Notes under the pieces: generated by a model
Seen by the model: only the letters and a program-made list of their open reading frames with translations
The model's database searches: none
What the model was told of the DNA's origin: nothing
Position numbers and translations under genes: made by a program
From: Deltaproteobacteria bacterium
GTDB lineage: Bacteria > Desulfobacterota > Desulfarculia > Adiutricales > Adiutricaceae
Direction of reading: 5' to 3'
DNA length: 37,795 nucleotides
Assembly (NCBI GenBank): GCA_031279155.1
Contig: JAITJB010000028.1
Location: 1 to 37,795 of the forward strand
Part shown: positions 1 to 8,499 of the stretch, piece by piece
Layout of the letters: every line of letters begins with the position of its first letter
How positions within the stretch are numbered: the first letter of the stretch is position 1

Positions 1-527
1 TAGCCCTGACCTACGGCCTTAAATTTCCACTCGCCGCTGTGACGGTAGAGCTCACCGAAGATTAAAGCCGTTTCTGTGCTCATGTCTTCTGAGAGATCGA
101 AGCGGGCAAGTTCGGCGCCGTCGCCTTGATTGACAATGCGGATAAAGGCGTTGGAGACCATGCCAAAATTTTGGCGCCTGGTTTCGGCCTCATGAATGGT
201 TACGGCTACGACGATTTTTTGGATAGCCGGGGCCACGGCCTTAAGGTTGACTTTGATCTGCTCGTCGTCGCCTGCGCCCTCGCCGGTTAGGTTGTCGCCG
301 GTATGTTCGACAGCGCCGTCAGCGCTTTTAAGATTATTATAGAAAATAAAGTCGCCGCCATCACGGACTTTACCATCCTCTTTGAGAAGTAAGGCCGTAG
401 CATCGAGATCGAAAGCTGCGCCATCAGTAGATCTAAGGTCCCAACCTAGGCCGACGACCACGGCCTGAAGGCCAGGGGCCGTTTTATCGAGGGAAATGTT
501 TTGACCTTTAGCTAGTGAAATTGCCAT
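1..527 (-). CDS. terD: TerD-family stress protein (partial, C-terminus off window)
   Basis: This is a TerD/CABP-type protein, the calcium-binding beta-sandwich family of tellurite, stress and phage resistance clusters. About 175 residues are visible and the last ~15-17 lie beyond position 1. It starts at ATG 527 with the typical MAISLAKGQNISL opening. Later come the acidic metal-binding stretch DLDATALLL, the GEGAGDDE loop, and the FDLSEDMSTETA and YRHSGEWKFKA blocks. It is a close paralogue of the complete copy at 1967-2542; most blocks align without gaps. It begins 16 bp after the uppP stop, so it is probably the last gene seen of the same operon. The family's biochemical role is unsettled: Ca2+ binding is known and membrane-associated stress complexes are proposed. 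The family call is sure and the role is not. Confidence 0.93.
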   Translation of the reverse strand, partial: MAISLAKGQNISLDKTAPGLQAVVVGLGWDLRSTDGAAFDLDATALLLKEDGKVRDGGDFIFYNNLKSADGAVEHTGDNLTGEGAGDDEQIKVNLKAVAPAIQKIVVAVTIHEAETRRQNFGMVSNAFIRIVNQGDGAELARFDLSEDMSTETALIFGELYRHSGEWKFKAVGQG

Positions 528-543
528 AAGAGACCTCTGTAAG

Positions 544-1380
544 TTATTTGTTAATGTAAAAAAGGGCGGCCAGGCCGGCCAATAAGCACCACGGGGCAAA
601 AAGAGGTAGTCGCCCGCGGTCGATTAAGACGGTTAGAAGCTTTAAGGCTAGATAGCCGGAGATAGCCGCAACTATTAAACCCACTAAAAGATATTTAAGC
701 CCCAAGGGGCTGGTCATACCGGTAGACAAGCTTAAAATGAGGCCGCCTAAAATTGCTGGTATTGAAGCTATAAAGGAAAATTTAGCGGCTAATTGCTTGT
801 TTAGTCCCAATATCAAGGCCGCCGCGATAGTAAGCCCGCTGCGCGATAAACCCGGGGCGATGGCAAAGCCTTGTGCCAAGCCGATTATGAGGGCGTCTGA
901 GAGCCTCATGGTCATGATAGCCCGGCACCCTGGTTTAACTAGGGCGGTAAGCGCCAAAACTGCCGAAGTCAGCAAAAGGGCTAAGCCCACAGCTCGGATA
1001 GAGCTAAAGAGAGAAGTCAAAAAAGAACGGAAAGTAAGGCCTAAAACAGCTGTGGCTAGGCTTGCTGCGATTATCAGGATGCCCAACCGAAAATCAGGCC
1101 GGGTTTGATAATATTGGCTCAAGATAGAAGGCGATATCAAAGCTTTTGGGAGTAATCTAAGTTCACTTATGAGCCCGGCTAAGGTTTGGCGGTAGTAGAA
1201 GATGACCGCAGCTAAGGTGCCTAAGTGAAGAACTAAATCGAAAACTATATCGGGATCAATAAAGCCTAAATAGGCCTGAGCCAAGACTAAGTGGCCTGAT
1301 GAAGAGACGGGTAGAAACTCGCAAAGGCCTTGAATTAAGGCCAAAACAATGACCGATGCTAGCGGCGCAAGATTACTCAA
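544..1380 (-). CDS. uppP: Undecaprenyl-diphosphatase UppP/BacA
   Basis: Integral membrane phosphatase that turns undecaprenyl diphosphate into the monophosphate, recycling the lipid carrier for peptidoglycan and surface glycans; overproduction gives bacitracin resistance. The 278 residues match the usual 265-280. Both family motifs are present: QGLCEFLPVSSSGHL near residues 17-31, and the PGLSRSG phosphate-binding loop in the middle. The rest is hydrophobic with several membrane spans. The start is a TTG at 1380. An in-frame TAA, the stop of the upstream gene, lies only 6 nt before it, so no earlier start is possible and translation is probably coupled. Its place between two terD copies is unusual and suggests an envelope-stress role for this copy. 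Whether another uppP exists in the genome cannot be seen. Confidence 0.95.
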   Translation of the reverse strand: MSNLAPLASVIVLALIQGLCEFLPVSSSGHLVLAQAYLGFIDPDIVFDLVLHLGTLAAVIFYYRQTLAGLISELRLLPKALISPSILSQYYQTRPDFRLGILIIAASLATAVLGLTFRSFLTSLFSSIRAVGLALLLTSAVLALTALVKPGCRAIMTMRLSDALIIGLAQGFAIAPGLSRSGLTIAAALILGLNKQLAAKFSFIASIPAILGGLILSLSTGMTSPLGLKYLLVGLIVAAISGYLALKLLTVLIDRGRLPLFAPWCLLAGLAALFYINK

Positions 1381-1386
1381 GGTAGC

Positions 1387-1941
1387 TTAAAGGGCGACAG
1401 CAGTGCCGGTCATGGAGATCATGATCATACCGTGGTTAGAGGTTAGCTCTTGGTAGGAAACATTAAGGCCAATGACAGCTGTAGCCAGCCTCTTGTGGGC
1501 GATGGTTTTGAGCTTATAGAGACAGGCGGCTTCAGCTTCTTTGATCTTCTCCACGTAGAGATCTGATTGTCGGCCCATAAGGTCAGTCACCGCCGTAGCC
1601 AAGGTGGTTAGGGGGCCGGTACCTAAGACCACATGGGCGGAGACAAAGCCAAGGTTTTTGTAGGCGCCTTTGTCATAAGGGTTAAAGGTAAAAAGCTCAA
1701 TGGCCAGACTTTTTTTCCTCATCTCCTCGATGATCTTTTGGGGCGGGGCTTGGGGGTAGAGAAACTCTTGACCATACCTATTCTGAGCCTGGTCGAGGAT
1801 TTGGCCGAAACAACTCGCGCACAGAGGCGAGGGAACTTCGATCTCCCACTGTCGCAGTTGTTCGATTTTGGTAATGCTCTCTTCCGAGGCCCCGGTTAGG
1901 GCCCCGAGATCGGTTCCGCATCTGATACAAATTTTATTCAT
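1387..1941 (-). CDS. Zinc-ribbon plus YbjQ/DUF74-type domain protein
   Basis: A 184-residue protein with two parts. Residues 1-45 hold two Cys pairs (CIRCG near residue 5 and CASCF near residue 41) that look like a treble-clef or zinc-ribbon knuckle. Residues ~80-184 match the YbjQ/DUF74 'putative heavy-metal-binding' fold: a VVLGTGPLTT strand, a helix rich in Ala, Glu and Lys, then AVIGLNVSYQEL and a final MIMISMTGTAV strand. YbjQ-type proteins form pentameric rings in known structures and have no settled function. The ATG at 1941 lies 25 bp after the terD stop, and the gene ends 6 nt before the uppP TTG, so it sits tightly inside the terD-uppP operon. A zinc-ribbon fused to YbjQ next to TerD suggests a metal- or redox-sensing stress module; that is inference. 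Confidence 0.85.
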   Translation of the reverse strand: MNKICIRCGTDLGALTGASEESITKIEQLRQWEIEVPSPLCASCFGQILDQAQNRYGQEFLYPQAPPQKIIEEMRKKSLAIELFTFNPYDKGAYKNLGFVSAHVVLGTGPLTTLATAVTDLMGRQSDLYVEKIKEAEAACLYKLKTIAHKRLATAVIGLNVSYQELTSNHGMIMISMTGTAVAL

Positions 1942-1966
1942 TAGATCAAAAAACTCCTAATGAAAT

Positions 1967-2542
1967 TTAGACATTAACCCCGTAATTACGGGCTAATGGG
2001 CCCAGGCCGCCGGCGTAACCCTGACCAATGGCCTTAAATTTCCACTCTCCGCTGTGGCGGTAGATCTCGCCAAAAATCATGGCCGTTTCCGTACTCATGT
2101 CCTCAGATAGATCGAATCGGGCAATCTCTTGGTTGTCGGCTTGGTTGACGACCCGAATGTAAGCGTTGGAAACCATGCCAAAGTTTTGACTTCTCTTATC
2201 AGCGTCATGGATGGTTACGGTCACCGAGATCTTTTCAATTTCTGGCGGGACCTTGGTCAGCTGAATTTGAATGACTTCGTCATCGCCTTCGCCCTCGCCG
2301 GTGCGGTTGTCGCCTTGGTGCTCAACGGATCCATCAGAGCTTTTTAGGTTGTTATAAAAAATAAAGTCGTGGTCTTTTCTGACCTTACCAGAGGAATTAA
2401 GGAGGAAAGCCGAAGCGTCAAGGTCAAATTCGCTGCCGTCAGTGACCCTGGTGTCCCAGCCTAAACCCACGAAGATGACGCTCAATCCTGGAGTCTCTTT
2501 ACTGAGCGAGACATTACCGCCTTTTTTTAGTGAAATCGCCAT
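1967..2542 (-). CDS. terD: TerD-family stress protein (complete)
   Basis: A full-length 191-residue TerD-domain protein, the usual length for the family. It has the N-terminal ISLKKGGNVSLSKE strand, the DLDASAFLL acidic site, GEGEGDDE, the VTVTIHDAD strand, and the closing FDLSEDMSTETAMI and YRHSGEWKFKAIGQGY blocks. The start ATG at 2542 has AGGGAG at 2549-2554, six bases upstream, which fixes it. It leads the minus-strand run terD, zinc-ribbon-YbjQ, uppP, terD. Identity with the second copy (1-527) is high over the whole length, which points to tandem duplication with later insertion or retention of two genes between the copies. The AT-rich 270 bp upstream (2543-2814) is the likely promoter region, with a TATATA -10-like stretch near 2590-2600, but no convincing -35. 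Confidence 0.94.
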   Translation of the reverse strand: MAISLKKGGNVSLSKETPGLSVIFVGLGWDTRVTDGSEFDLDASAFLLNSSGKVRKDHDFIFYNNLKSSDGSVEHQGDNRTGEGEGDDEVIQIQLTKVPPEIEKISVTVTIHDADKRSQNFGMVSNAYIRVVNQADNQEIARFDLSEDMSTETAMIFGEIYRHSGEWKFKAIGQGYAGGLGPLARNYGVNV

Positions 2543-2814
2543 GGTGAACTCCCTAGATAGAATGAAAATAATGTCTACAGTATTAAAGCAGCTATATATA
2601 ATGGCATGTTATGCAAAACATTTAATTTTTATTCGAGTAAGCTTATTAAAATATGGAATGTAGTTGGCTTGCTCTGTTATATTTTATTTTTATTATCCGG
2701 TTTTGTCAAGGGGTCAGCTCCCGAGACCCAGAGATGTCAGTCAGCCAGAGATGATGTCAGAGCCGAGAAGAGAGAGAAAGAAAGAAGACCAAACCAGCAA
2801 AAGCTAAAGGCTAT

Positions 2815-4548
2815 TTAATTTTTAATATTAAGAAACAAAGCTGTGCTTATAAGAGGCCAAATGAGCATCATATGGTTTTTGGTTCCATCTAAGTGCTCTT
2901 TTAAAATTCTCTCAACCGTGCCCTTGGCCAACCAGCCCAGATCCTTAAAGGGCGAGGAGGTCAAGATATCATGACAGGCAAAATTTAGTTTTTTGTCCTG
3001 GAGCCACAGGTCCAAGGGGGCGTTGAAGCCAGTTTTAACGTAGTTTAGACGGCTTGAGTCTGGCAAAATGCCCTTCATTGCCCTTCTTAGGAGCATTTTA
3101 GTTAAGCCGTTTTCGTACTTAGACGTGCCCGGGGCCGATAGAGCTAGGCTTAAGAGCTGCGGGCTGGTCATGGGGAAGACTCCCTTGACCCCGGCGGCCC
3201 GGCTGCTTAAGGCTTCGCTCCACAAGGTGGGCGTAGAGGTCTCATAGTTCATCTCTTGGAAGAGGCGGTTGGAGAGAAAGAAGGGATAGGGATGCGGCAT
3301 GGGGATGGGCGGGGCGGCGGCCTCCCGGGCCAATACCCACTGTGGGTCGAAATACTCGCGGACTGACGTATAGCGCCTTTGATCGACTTTTATCTCGGAC
3401 GAACCAAAATTAATATTTCGAATAAACCAATCGTCACGGACTTCCGGGCTCTTTTTAAAGACCGGGTGGTTGTGGAGGCGCATCCAAGCTTGGGTTTCTT
3501 TTTCAAAAAGTTCCATTTGGCCGCTAGCTTTAAGATCGGCAAAGAAGACAAAAAAATGCTCAAATTCCCCGGCTAAGCTCTCATCGCCGCCTAAGCCGGA
3601 AAATAAATAATTAAAGCCGCTCTCAGAGGCTTTTTTGGCCAAAACGTAGTGGGCCAGCCAAGTAACGGTGACCATCGGGGCCAATGTCAGTTCCATTAAT
3701 TTACTAGCTTCATCTAGTAAATCCGGGGCCGTCAGATCGATGCGGTTAAGCTTCCAGCCGGTAGCCTTAATGAGGGCGTTTACGCCGTCGGTTTCGTCGT
3801 AGGGACTACCTGACTGATCGTGATAAGCCACAAAAAAAGTTTCTATCGGCCGGCCAAGATGCCTATAAGCTAGGGCGGCAACGGAAGCGCTATCCATGCC
3901 AGAGGATACGGTAAAGGCGTAATTTTCGTCTTTAAGAGCTTGTAACCTAAGAGAAACGTTAGTATCTAAAAGTTCGACATACTGTTTGGAGGCCTCCTCA
4001 GGCGAGAGGTTTGGGATCTCAGATCGAAAGGGAAGACTTAGGTAGCGCTCCTCGCGAGCCCCTTCTTGGGTCAAGGTGACCGAAAACCCGGCCGGAACCT
4101 GGCGGACGCCTTGGTGAAAGGTCCGGCCAGGATCGCGGAAGACGTAGCGGTAATGGGTGGCCACAAAATCGTAAAAGGTGGCTTCATCCATTGGCGGGGC
4201 GCCGCCCAAGAGGGAAAAAAGATCTTTAAGGTCAAAGGCAAAAGCCCAGCCCGAGCCGCCAGAGCAGCCTAAAGCCGGCTCACAACGGGCGTAAAAAAGT
4301 GGGGTCAAGCCGCAGGGGTCGCGGATAAGGACGACGCAATCTTGGGCGGCCTCATAGTAAATTAAGGCTAAATCAGACTCTAAGTCATTTAATTTTTCCG
4401 GCTTATGGGCTATTAAGCCCATGAGCTCGCCTTGGCTGTGGCCGATGGGAGGATTAAAAATGCGACCGCGACTTAGCCAATTGTCGCCAATATCTGGATC
4501 GTTACCAGGCGTATAGACGCCTGATTGCTTAAGTAGCTTAACCGTCAT
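2815..4548 (-). CDS. Asparagine-synthetase-like amide synthetase lacking Cys2
   Basis: 577 residues. The C-terminal two-thirds is an AsnB-type ATP pyrophosphatase/adenylating domain, with the PP-loop SSGMDS at 215-220 and GLGGDE at 318-323. The N-terminal ~170 residues keep the later strands of the class II glutaminase fold (LALIYYEAAQDCVVLIRDPCGLTPLFYAR matches the usual ARDRFGIKPLYY region). They lack the start MCGI and thus the catalytic Cys2. The start is firm: ATG at 4548 with GGAGGT at 4556-4561. Loss of Cys2 is known in beta-lactam and carbapenam synthetases and some peptide cyclases, where the enzyme adenylates a carboxylate and uses an amine rather than ammonia from glutamine. As the last gene of an operon with epimerase, aminotransferase and methyltransferases, it may amidate a uronic acid or close an amide. 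Product unknown. Confidence 0.85.
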   Translation of the reverse strand: MTVKLLKQSGVYTPGNDPDIGDNWLSRGRIFNPPIGHSQGELMGLIAHKPEKLNDLESDLALIYYEAAQDCVVLIRDPCGLTPLFYARCEPALGCSGGSGWAFAFDLKDLFSLLGGAPPMDEATFYDFVATHYRYVFRDPGRTFHQGVRQVPAGFSVTLTQEGAREERYLSLPFRSEIPNLSPEEASKQYVELLDTNVSLRLQALKDENYAFTVSSGMDSASVAALAYRHLGRPIETFFVAYHDQSGSPYDETDGVNALIKATGWKLNRIDLTAPDLLDEASKLMELTLAPMVTVTWLAHYVLAKKASESGFNYLFSGLGGDESLAGEFEHFFVFFADLKASGQMELFEKETQAWMRLHNHPVFKKSPEVRDDWFIRNINFGSSEIKVDQRRYTSVREYFDPQWVLAREAAAPPIPMPHPYPFFLSNRLFQEMNYETSTPTLWSEALSSRAAGVKGVFPMTSPQLLSLALSAPGTSKYENGLTKMLLRRAMKGILPDSSRLNYVKTGFNAPLDLWLQDKKLNFACHDILTSSPFKDLGWLAKGTVERILKEHLDGTKNHMMLIWPLISTALFLNIKN

Positions 4549-4576
4549 AGAAGGGACCTCCGAAGTTTATTTTATG

Positions 4577-5524
4577 TCAGCAAGGTAGAGAGCTAGGGAT
4601 TTGATTTTTAACTGAGATTGTCCGGTATAATAGAGTCTTTCTAGCTAAATACGTGACCGTGTTACCTATAAAGGCCGGCGACGGCCCAGAGGGCGTGAGC
4701 CTTAAAAACCTCAAAGCCATAGCTGAGGCTGAGGCCAAAAACTTGGGTATCGATCCATAGGGCGTCTTAAAATAGGGCCGCCATATTTCTATTATCTCAA
4801 AACCAAAGGGCGTTAAAACCCGGTTTACGGCTTTTGGCGTTGGGTAGACTTGGTGGAATGGATGAAAGAGCCGAAAATTTGGGCCGTAGATCCTGGCGGC
4901 TAAGCACTTAGGATTTATAAGGTTACCTAAAAGTAATAGCCCGCCAGGGGCCAGCCAGTTTAAAGCCTTAAATAAGAAGAGATCTGGCCTAGAGAGGTGA
5001 TCGATGGTCTGGTTAAGGATGATGGCGGCCAAGGGCTTTTTTGGGGCAACTAAGTCTTCGGCCCATTGATTGATAACTTTTAGCCCCCTTTCACCGGCCA
5101 GTTTGGCGGCCAATATATTGGGCTCAACAGCTATCTTGGGATTGGGGACGGCCAAAAGTGAGAGCATTAGACCAGTTCCGGCCCCAATATCCATAACGGC
5201 CCCGCTTTCCGGCAAATAGGCGGTCATGGCTTGGGCGTAGATCTGATACTCAAGTTTGCGCTTTTCGGCTCTATCTAAGGGATTGACCATCAAGCGGTCA
5301 GGGTCCCGGCCAGATAACCAGCGCTCGGGGCTTGAGAAAAACTTTTTGGAGGCCTCATGGCTCGGGTGTGGGTTAACTTGCCAAGAGCCGCAGGCATCGC
5401 ATTGTTGGATCTGAAATTGGCTAGGTGAAAAATCAGCCAAGGGCTCGGTAATAGTAAAGGGATAGACAGCCCTCAGCGGGCCGGCACCGCACCAGCGGCA
5501 GACGGCTGTCAGTTGGAGATCCAC
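4577..5524 (-). CDS. SAM methyltransferase with N-terminal Cys knuckle
   Basis: 315 residues. An N-terminal CRWCG (residues 9-13) and CDACG (about residues 42-46) form a likely zinc knuckle. A class I SAM-binding domain follows, with motif I VMDIGAGTGLMLSLL near 110-124 and the acidic IAVEPN strand end. Downstream the LNQTIDHLSRPDLFL and LAPGGLLLLGN strands fit small-molecule C- or O-methyltransferases such as those of sugar biosynthesis. The most likely start is GTG 5524, overlapping the upstream methyltransferase stop by 16 nt, so the two are probably translationally coupled. It lies 28 bp before the synthetase gene. The acceptor is not predictable; a nucleotide-sugar or small amide made by the cluster is the reasonable guess. 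Confidence 0.8.
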   Translation of the reverse strand: MDLQLTAVCRWCGAGPLRAVYPFTITEPLADFSPSQFQIQQCDACGSWQVNPHPSHEASKKFFSSPERWLSGRDPDRLMVNPLDRAEKRKLEYQIYAQAMTAYLPESGAVMDIGAGTGLMLSLLAVPNPKIAVEPNILAAKLAGERGLKVINQWAEDLVAPKKPLAAIILNQTIDHLSRPDLFLFKALNWLAPGGLLLLGNLINPKCLAARIYGPNFRLFHPFHQVYPTPKAVNRVLTPFGFEIIEIWRPYFKTPYGSIPKFLASASAMALRFLRLTPSGPSPAFIGNTVTYLARKTLLYRTISVKNQIPSSLPC

Positions 5525-6186
5525 AGGGCGGCCCAGTGGTGGTTAAATCCCCGATCGGTTTCGAGGGTATGAACTAAAGTAAGGCCAGCAGAACTTGCCA
5601 AGTTCTCAACTTGGGCCGGGGAATTTATAATATCGGCCCCATATTTTTGCTCCATAGGCTTTAAGAAGTGCTGGCTCATAAGTAAATATCCCCCTTTGAC
5701 CAGTTTGGCCGCAAGGGCGTTAAATAAGCCGGTTATGTTTTCCAAAAGCCCCCATAAAACTTGGGCCAAAATTATGACTTGGAATGTTCCGTCTGGCCAA
5801 GGGCACTTTGGGCTATCAATTTGCCGTAAATCAAAACTAATATACTCAAAGTTAATATTAAGCTTTGCCTCCGTGAGCCTTTTTTGGGCGTTAGATAAGG
5901 CTGTTGGCGAGATGTCACTTAAAATTATTTGGCAGCCGGGGCTATTTTTTTCTATAACTCTAGCTATCTCTAAAGAAAATAGACCGGTTCCTGCGCCAGC
6001 GTCTAAAATTTTGGTTAAAGGTTTTGGGCAGAGATCTAAAAGTAAGAGGGCGGCCCTCATATCGAGCCTTAGGCCTAATTTTTCGATCCACCAGGGGTCG
6101 GGGCAATTTTGGTACATAGCCTCGTAGTCGCCCACATGACGGCCATCGACAATAAAAAATCGGCCATAATCGTTATCGCGTTTCAT
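5509..6186 (-). CDS. Class I SAM-dependent methyltransferase
   Basis: 225 residues, a single-domain methyltransferase. Motif I reads ILDAGAGTGLFSLEIA around residues 60-75, followed by the IILSDISPTAL acidic loop, the FQVIILAQVLWGLL motif IV region, and LVKGGYLLMSQHF. The opening YEAMYQNCPDPW resembles the lead-in of small-molecule N- or C-methyltransferases. The ATG at 6186 has no clear Shine-Dalgarno and lies 34 bp after the aminotransferase stop. Its TGA at 5509-5511 falls inside the start of the next methyltransferase. Two consecutive methyltransferases in one operon suggest two methyl additions on one product, or one N- and one C/O-methylation. Substrate unknown. Confidence 0.82.
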   Translation of the reverse strand: MKRDNDYGRFFIVDGRHVGDYEAMYQNCPDPWWIEKLGLRLDMRAALLLLDLCPKPLTKILDAGAGTGLFSLEIARVIEKNSPGCQIILSDISPTALSNAQKRLTEAKLNINFEYISFDLRQIDSPKCPWPDGTFQVIILAQVLWGLLENITGLFNALAAKLVKGGYLLMSQHFLKPMEQKYGADIINSPAQVENLASSAGLTLVHTLETDRGFNHHWAALWISN

Positions 6187-6220
6187 AGGGCCAACTAAAA
6201 CTTAAATAAGGCTAGCTTTA

Positions 6221-7519
6221 TTAGCGGGCTAGGCGGGCCAGAAGGGAGCATGTCAGGCTAGCTGCGGCCTCGATGTCTTCGGCGGCCAAAGAGGGGGAGA
6301 CTGGCAGGCTAATTTCCCGTTTAAAAAAATCTTCGGCTATGGGAAAATCCCCTTCCACATAACCCAAAGTCTGGCGGTAAAAACTATGGTAATGGATGGG
6401 TATAAACATGACGCTAGTACCGATATTTAGGGCTTTTAAGGCGATGATTAAGGCGTCGCGATCGCAGTTTAAGGCTTCTATTTTAAGCCTAATGGGGTAG
6501 AGGTGCCAGCTATGACCGCAGCCTTGTCTAGTAACTGGAAGCTCCAATAGATGACTAAATTTCTCTAAATGTTTGGTCCAGATATTGGCGTTACGCTTAC
6601 GAGCCTCTTGAAGATCGGGGAGTTTTCGCATTTGGGCTAGTCCCAAAGCGGCTTGGATATCGGTGAAGTTGTACTTGTAGCCAAGCTCAGCCACGTCGTA
6701 TATCCAAGTCCCTTTTGGGGCGTAGCGGCCCCATATGCGCCTGGCGTCAGATATGCCGTAGGCGGCTAGCCTTCGGGCTCTATCTAGTAAGGCCGGATCT
6801 GAACAAGTTAAAAGGCCGCCTTCGCCGGTGGTGATGTTTTTGGTGGCGTAAAAGGAAAAGGCGGCCATGGATATTAAATGCTCGGCCCCCTTTGGGCGAT
6901 GACCGGGGTTCCCGATGGGGAGCCCATTTTGGCTCGTCCCCAAGGCGTGAGCCGCGTCCTCAAGCATGTGGAGGTTGTATTTGACGGCTACCTGCCAAAG
7001 GCGGGGGAGATCGACTGCGTGACCACCGTAGTGGACCGGGACCAAGGCTACAATGGTTAAGCCGGTTTTTTTATGGACCGGGTATTGGTTAGGGCCTTTT
7101 TGGCAATGAATCTCTAAAAAATCCTCGACCCTAGCCGGATCTAAGTTACCGGTGTCAGCTGAGACATCGGCCAAAAAGGGATGCCCCCCGTTATAGACAG
7201 CCGCGTGAGCGGTTGAGACAAAGGTTAGAGGGCTTGTGATTACAGCCTGACCAGGGGCAAGATCCAAAACTTTAAGCCCCAAGTGGAGGGCTGCCGTACA
7301 GGAGTTTAGAGCAAGCGAGCCGGTAACCCCTAGATGAAGGCTGATAACCTTTTCAAACTCATCAGCTCTAGGACCGGTCGTTAGCCAGCCGGAAAAAAGA
7401 GCCTCGCGCAATTGCTCTAATTCGTCAGCATCAACTTTTGGTGGGGAAAAAGGTAAAAACTTAGCTAAAGGCTTAAGGCCTCTAAGATCAATTTCATTAT
7501 CTAAAGGGGCGTTAGTCAT
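6221..7519 (-). CDS. DegT/DnrJ/EryC1-family PLP aminotransferase
   Basis: PLP enzyme of the sugar aminotransferase family, which usually converts a keto-sugar nucleotide to an amino sugar with glutamate as donor. 432 residues, with GWLTTGPRADEFE, the TSPLTFVSTAHA loop, EDAAHALG near 187-194, and SFYATKNITTGEGG carrying the Schiff-base lysine near residue 227. C-terminal IPIHYHSFY and AEDFFKREISLPVSP are typical. I chose ATG 7519, which forms an ATGA overlap with the epimerase stop. A GTG five codons upstream (7534) is the alternative and has no ribosome site. A 20-residue insertion around 140-160 (HCQKGPNQYPVHKK) is longer than usual. With the epimerase and methyltransferases it suggests an aminated, methylated sugar. 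Confidence 0.92.
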   Translation of the reverse strand: MTNAPLDNEIDLRGLKPLAKFLPFSPPKVDADELEQLREALFSGWLTTGPRADEFEKVISLHLGVTGSLALNSCTAALHLGLKVLDLAPGQAVITSPLTFVSTAHAAVYNGGHPFLADVSADTGNLDPARVEDFLEIHCQKGPNQYPVHKKTGLTIVALVPVHYGGHAVDLPRLWQVAVKYNLHMLEDAAHALGTSQNGLPIGNPGHRPKGAEHLISMAAFSFYATKNITTGEGGLLTCSDPALLDRARRLAAYGISDARRIWGRYAPKGTWIYDVAELGYKYNFTDIQAALGLAQMRKLPDLQEARKRNANIWTKHLEKFSHLLELPVTRQGCGHSWHLYPIRLKIEALNCDRDALIIALKALNIGTSVMFIPIHYHSFYRQTLGYVEGDFPIAEDFFKREISLPVSPSLAAEDIEAAASLTCSLLARLAR

Positions 7520-8499
7520 GGGGTATTGGACCACTGCCGGGCGTAGGGGTCGGCAGGAAAGCCATTTTCCAGGGCCTCTTTGACGGCCCGCATGCCGCCT
7601 GGGATCTCAGTTAAGGCTTCAAAGCCCAAAACGCTTGCGATTTTATCGAATTTTACGAAATAGTCTCTAAGGTCAGGGTCGGCGGCCACGGTCTCGATGG
7701 AAGCCTCTGGGACCAAGTTTTTTAAAATTTCTCCGATAGTATTAAAAGTAACGTTTTGACGGTTAGAGCCAACGTTAAAAACTTGCGAGCGGACGAGCTC
7801 GGCTTTAGCCTCAAGAACTAGGCCAAAGGCTCTGGCCACGTCGGAGACGGCCACTAACGGTCGCCACTGGAGCCCGGAGAAGATGACGGCCCGTTTTTTG
7901 AGGACGGCCTCGCGGACCAATAGATTGACGGCTAAATCAAATCTTATGCGTTCTGACAGGCCGTAGACCGTAGCCAACCTTAAAATGGTTATAATTTGCG
8001 GTAAATGCCGCGATTGTTGTAAAAATTCCTCTTCGACCTGGGCTTTAAGCTTAGCGTAAGTGGATAAGGGGGCTAGGCTACTTTCCTCATCGAGCTTTTC
8101 GCCTTCGCGGGCGCCGTAACACGAGTCAGTGGAAGTAAAAATAATACGCGAGACGCCTTGAACACTAGCTTGCTTTAGGAGCTTAATTGGAGCTAAATAG
8201 TTAACATCAAAGGTTTCGTGGGGCGATATATCGCAGGCCTTCTCGCCAACTAAGGCGGCCAGGATGACTAAAGCTTCTTTGTTTTTTAGGGCTTTGGAAA
8301 CGACATCAAGATCTCTAATATCGCCTTCGATTATTTCCACGCCCGGTACCACAGATAAGGCGCTATGGAGATCGCGCCCGTGGATAAAGCTATCTAAGAC
8401 CGTAACATGCCAGCCTTGGCTAGAGAGTTGTCTGGTCAGGACCTGACCAATGTAGCCAGCTCCGCCGGCGATGAGAACGCTTTTATTATTTAAACTCAT
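7516..8499 (-). CDS. NAD-dependent epimerase/dehydratase (extended SDR)
   Basis: 327 residues with an N-terminal Rossmann motif VLIAGGAGYIG at about 8-18, an EGDIRD acidic turn, and LAALVGEKACD. The catalytic STDSCYG serine region is followed by STYAKLKAQVEEE, which holds the YxxxK pair. These are the marks of the GalE-like extended short-chain dehydrogenases acting on nucleotide sugars (4-epimerase, 4,6-dehydratase or reductase). The start is ATG 8499 with AGGA five bases upstream; a TTG one codon earlier is possible. It is first in the five-gene minus-strand operon. The upstream spacer has only a weak TATAAT-like -10 (8534-8539 on the complement), so the promoter is not established. The reaction cannot be told apart among SDR subclasses from these motifs alone. 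Confidence 0.9.
   Translation of the reverse strand: MSLNNKSVLIAGGAGYIGQVLTRQLSSQGWHVTVLDSFIHGRDLHSALSVVPGVEIIEGDIRDLDVVSKALKNKEALVILAALVGEKACDISPHETFDVNYLAPIKLLKQASVQGVSRIIFTSTDSCYGAREGEKLDEESSLAPLSTYAKLKAQVEEEFLQQSRHLPQIITILRLATVYGLSERIRFDLAVNLLVREAVLKKRAVIFSGLQWRPLVAVSDVARAFGLVLEAKAELVRSQVFNVGSNRQNVTFNTIGEILKNLVPEASIETVAADPDLRDYFVKFDKIASVLGFEALTEIPGGMRAVKEALENGFPADPYARQWSNTP

Noticed and set aside
2543..2818. Two small plus-strand ORFs upstream of terD
   Set aside because: They lie in the A/T-rich promoter region, have no ribosome site, and one overlaps the terD start antisense.
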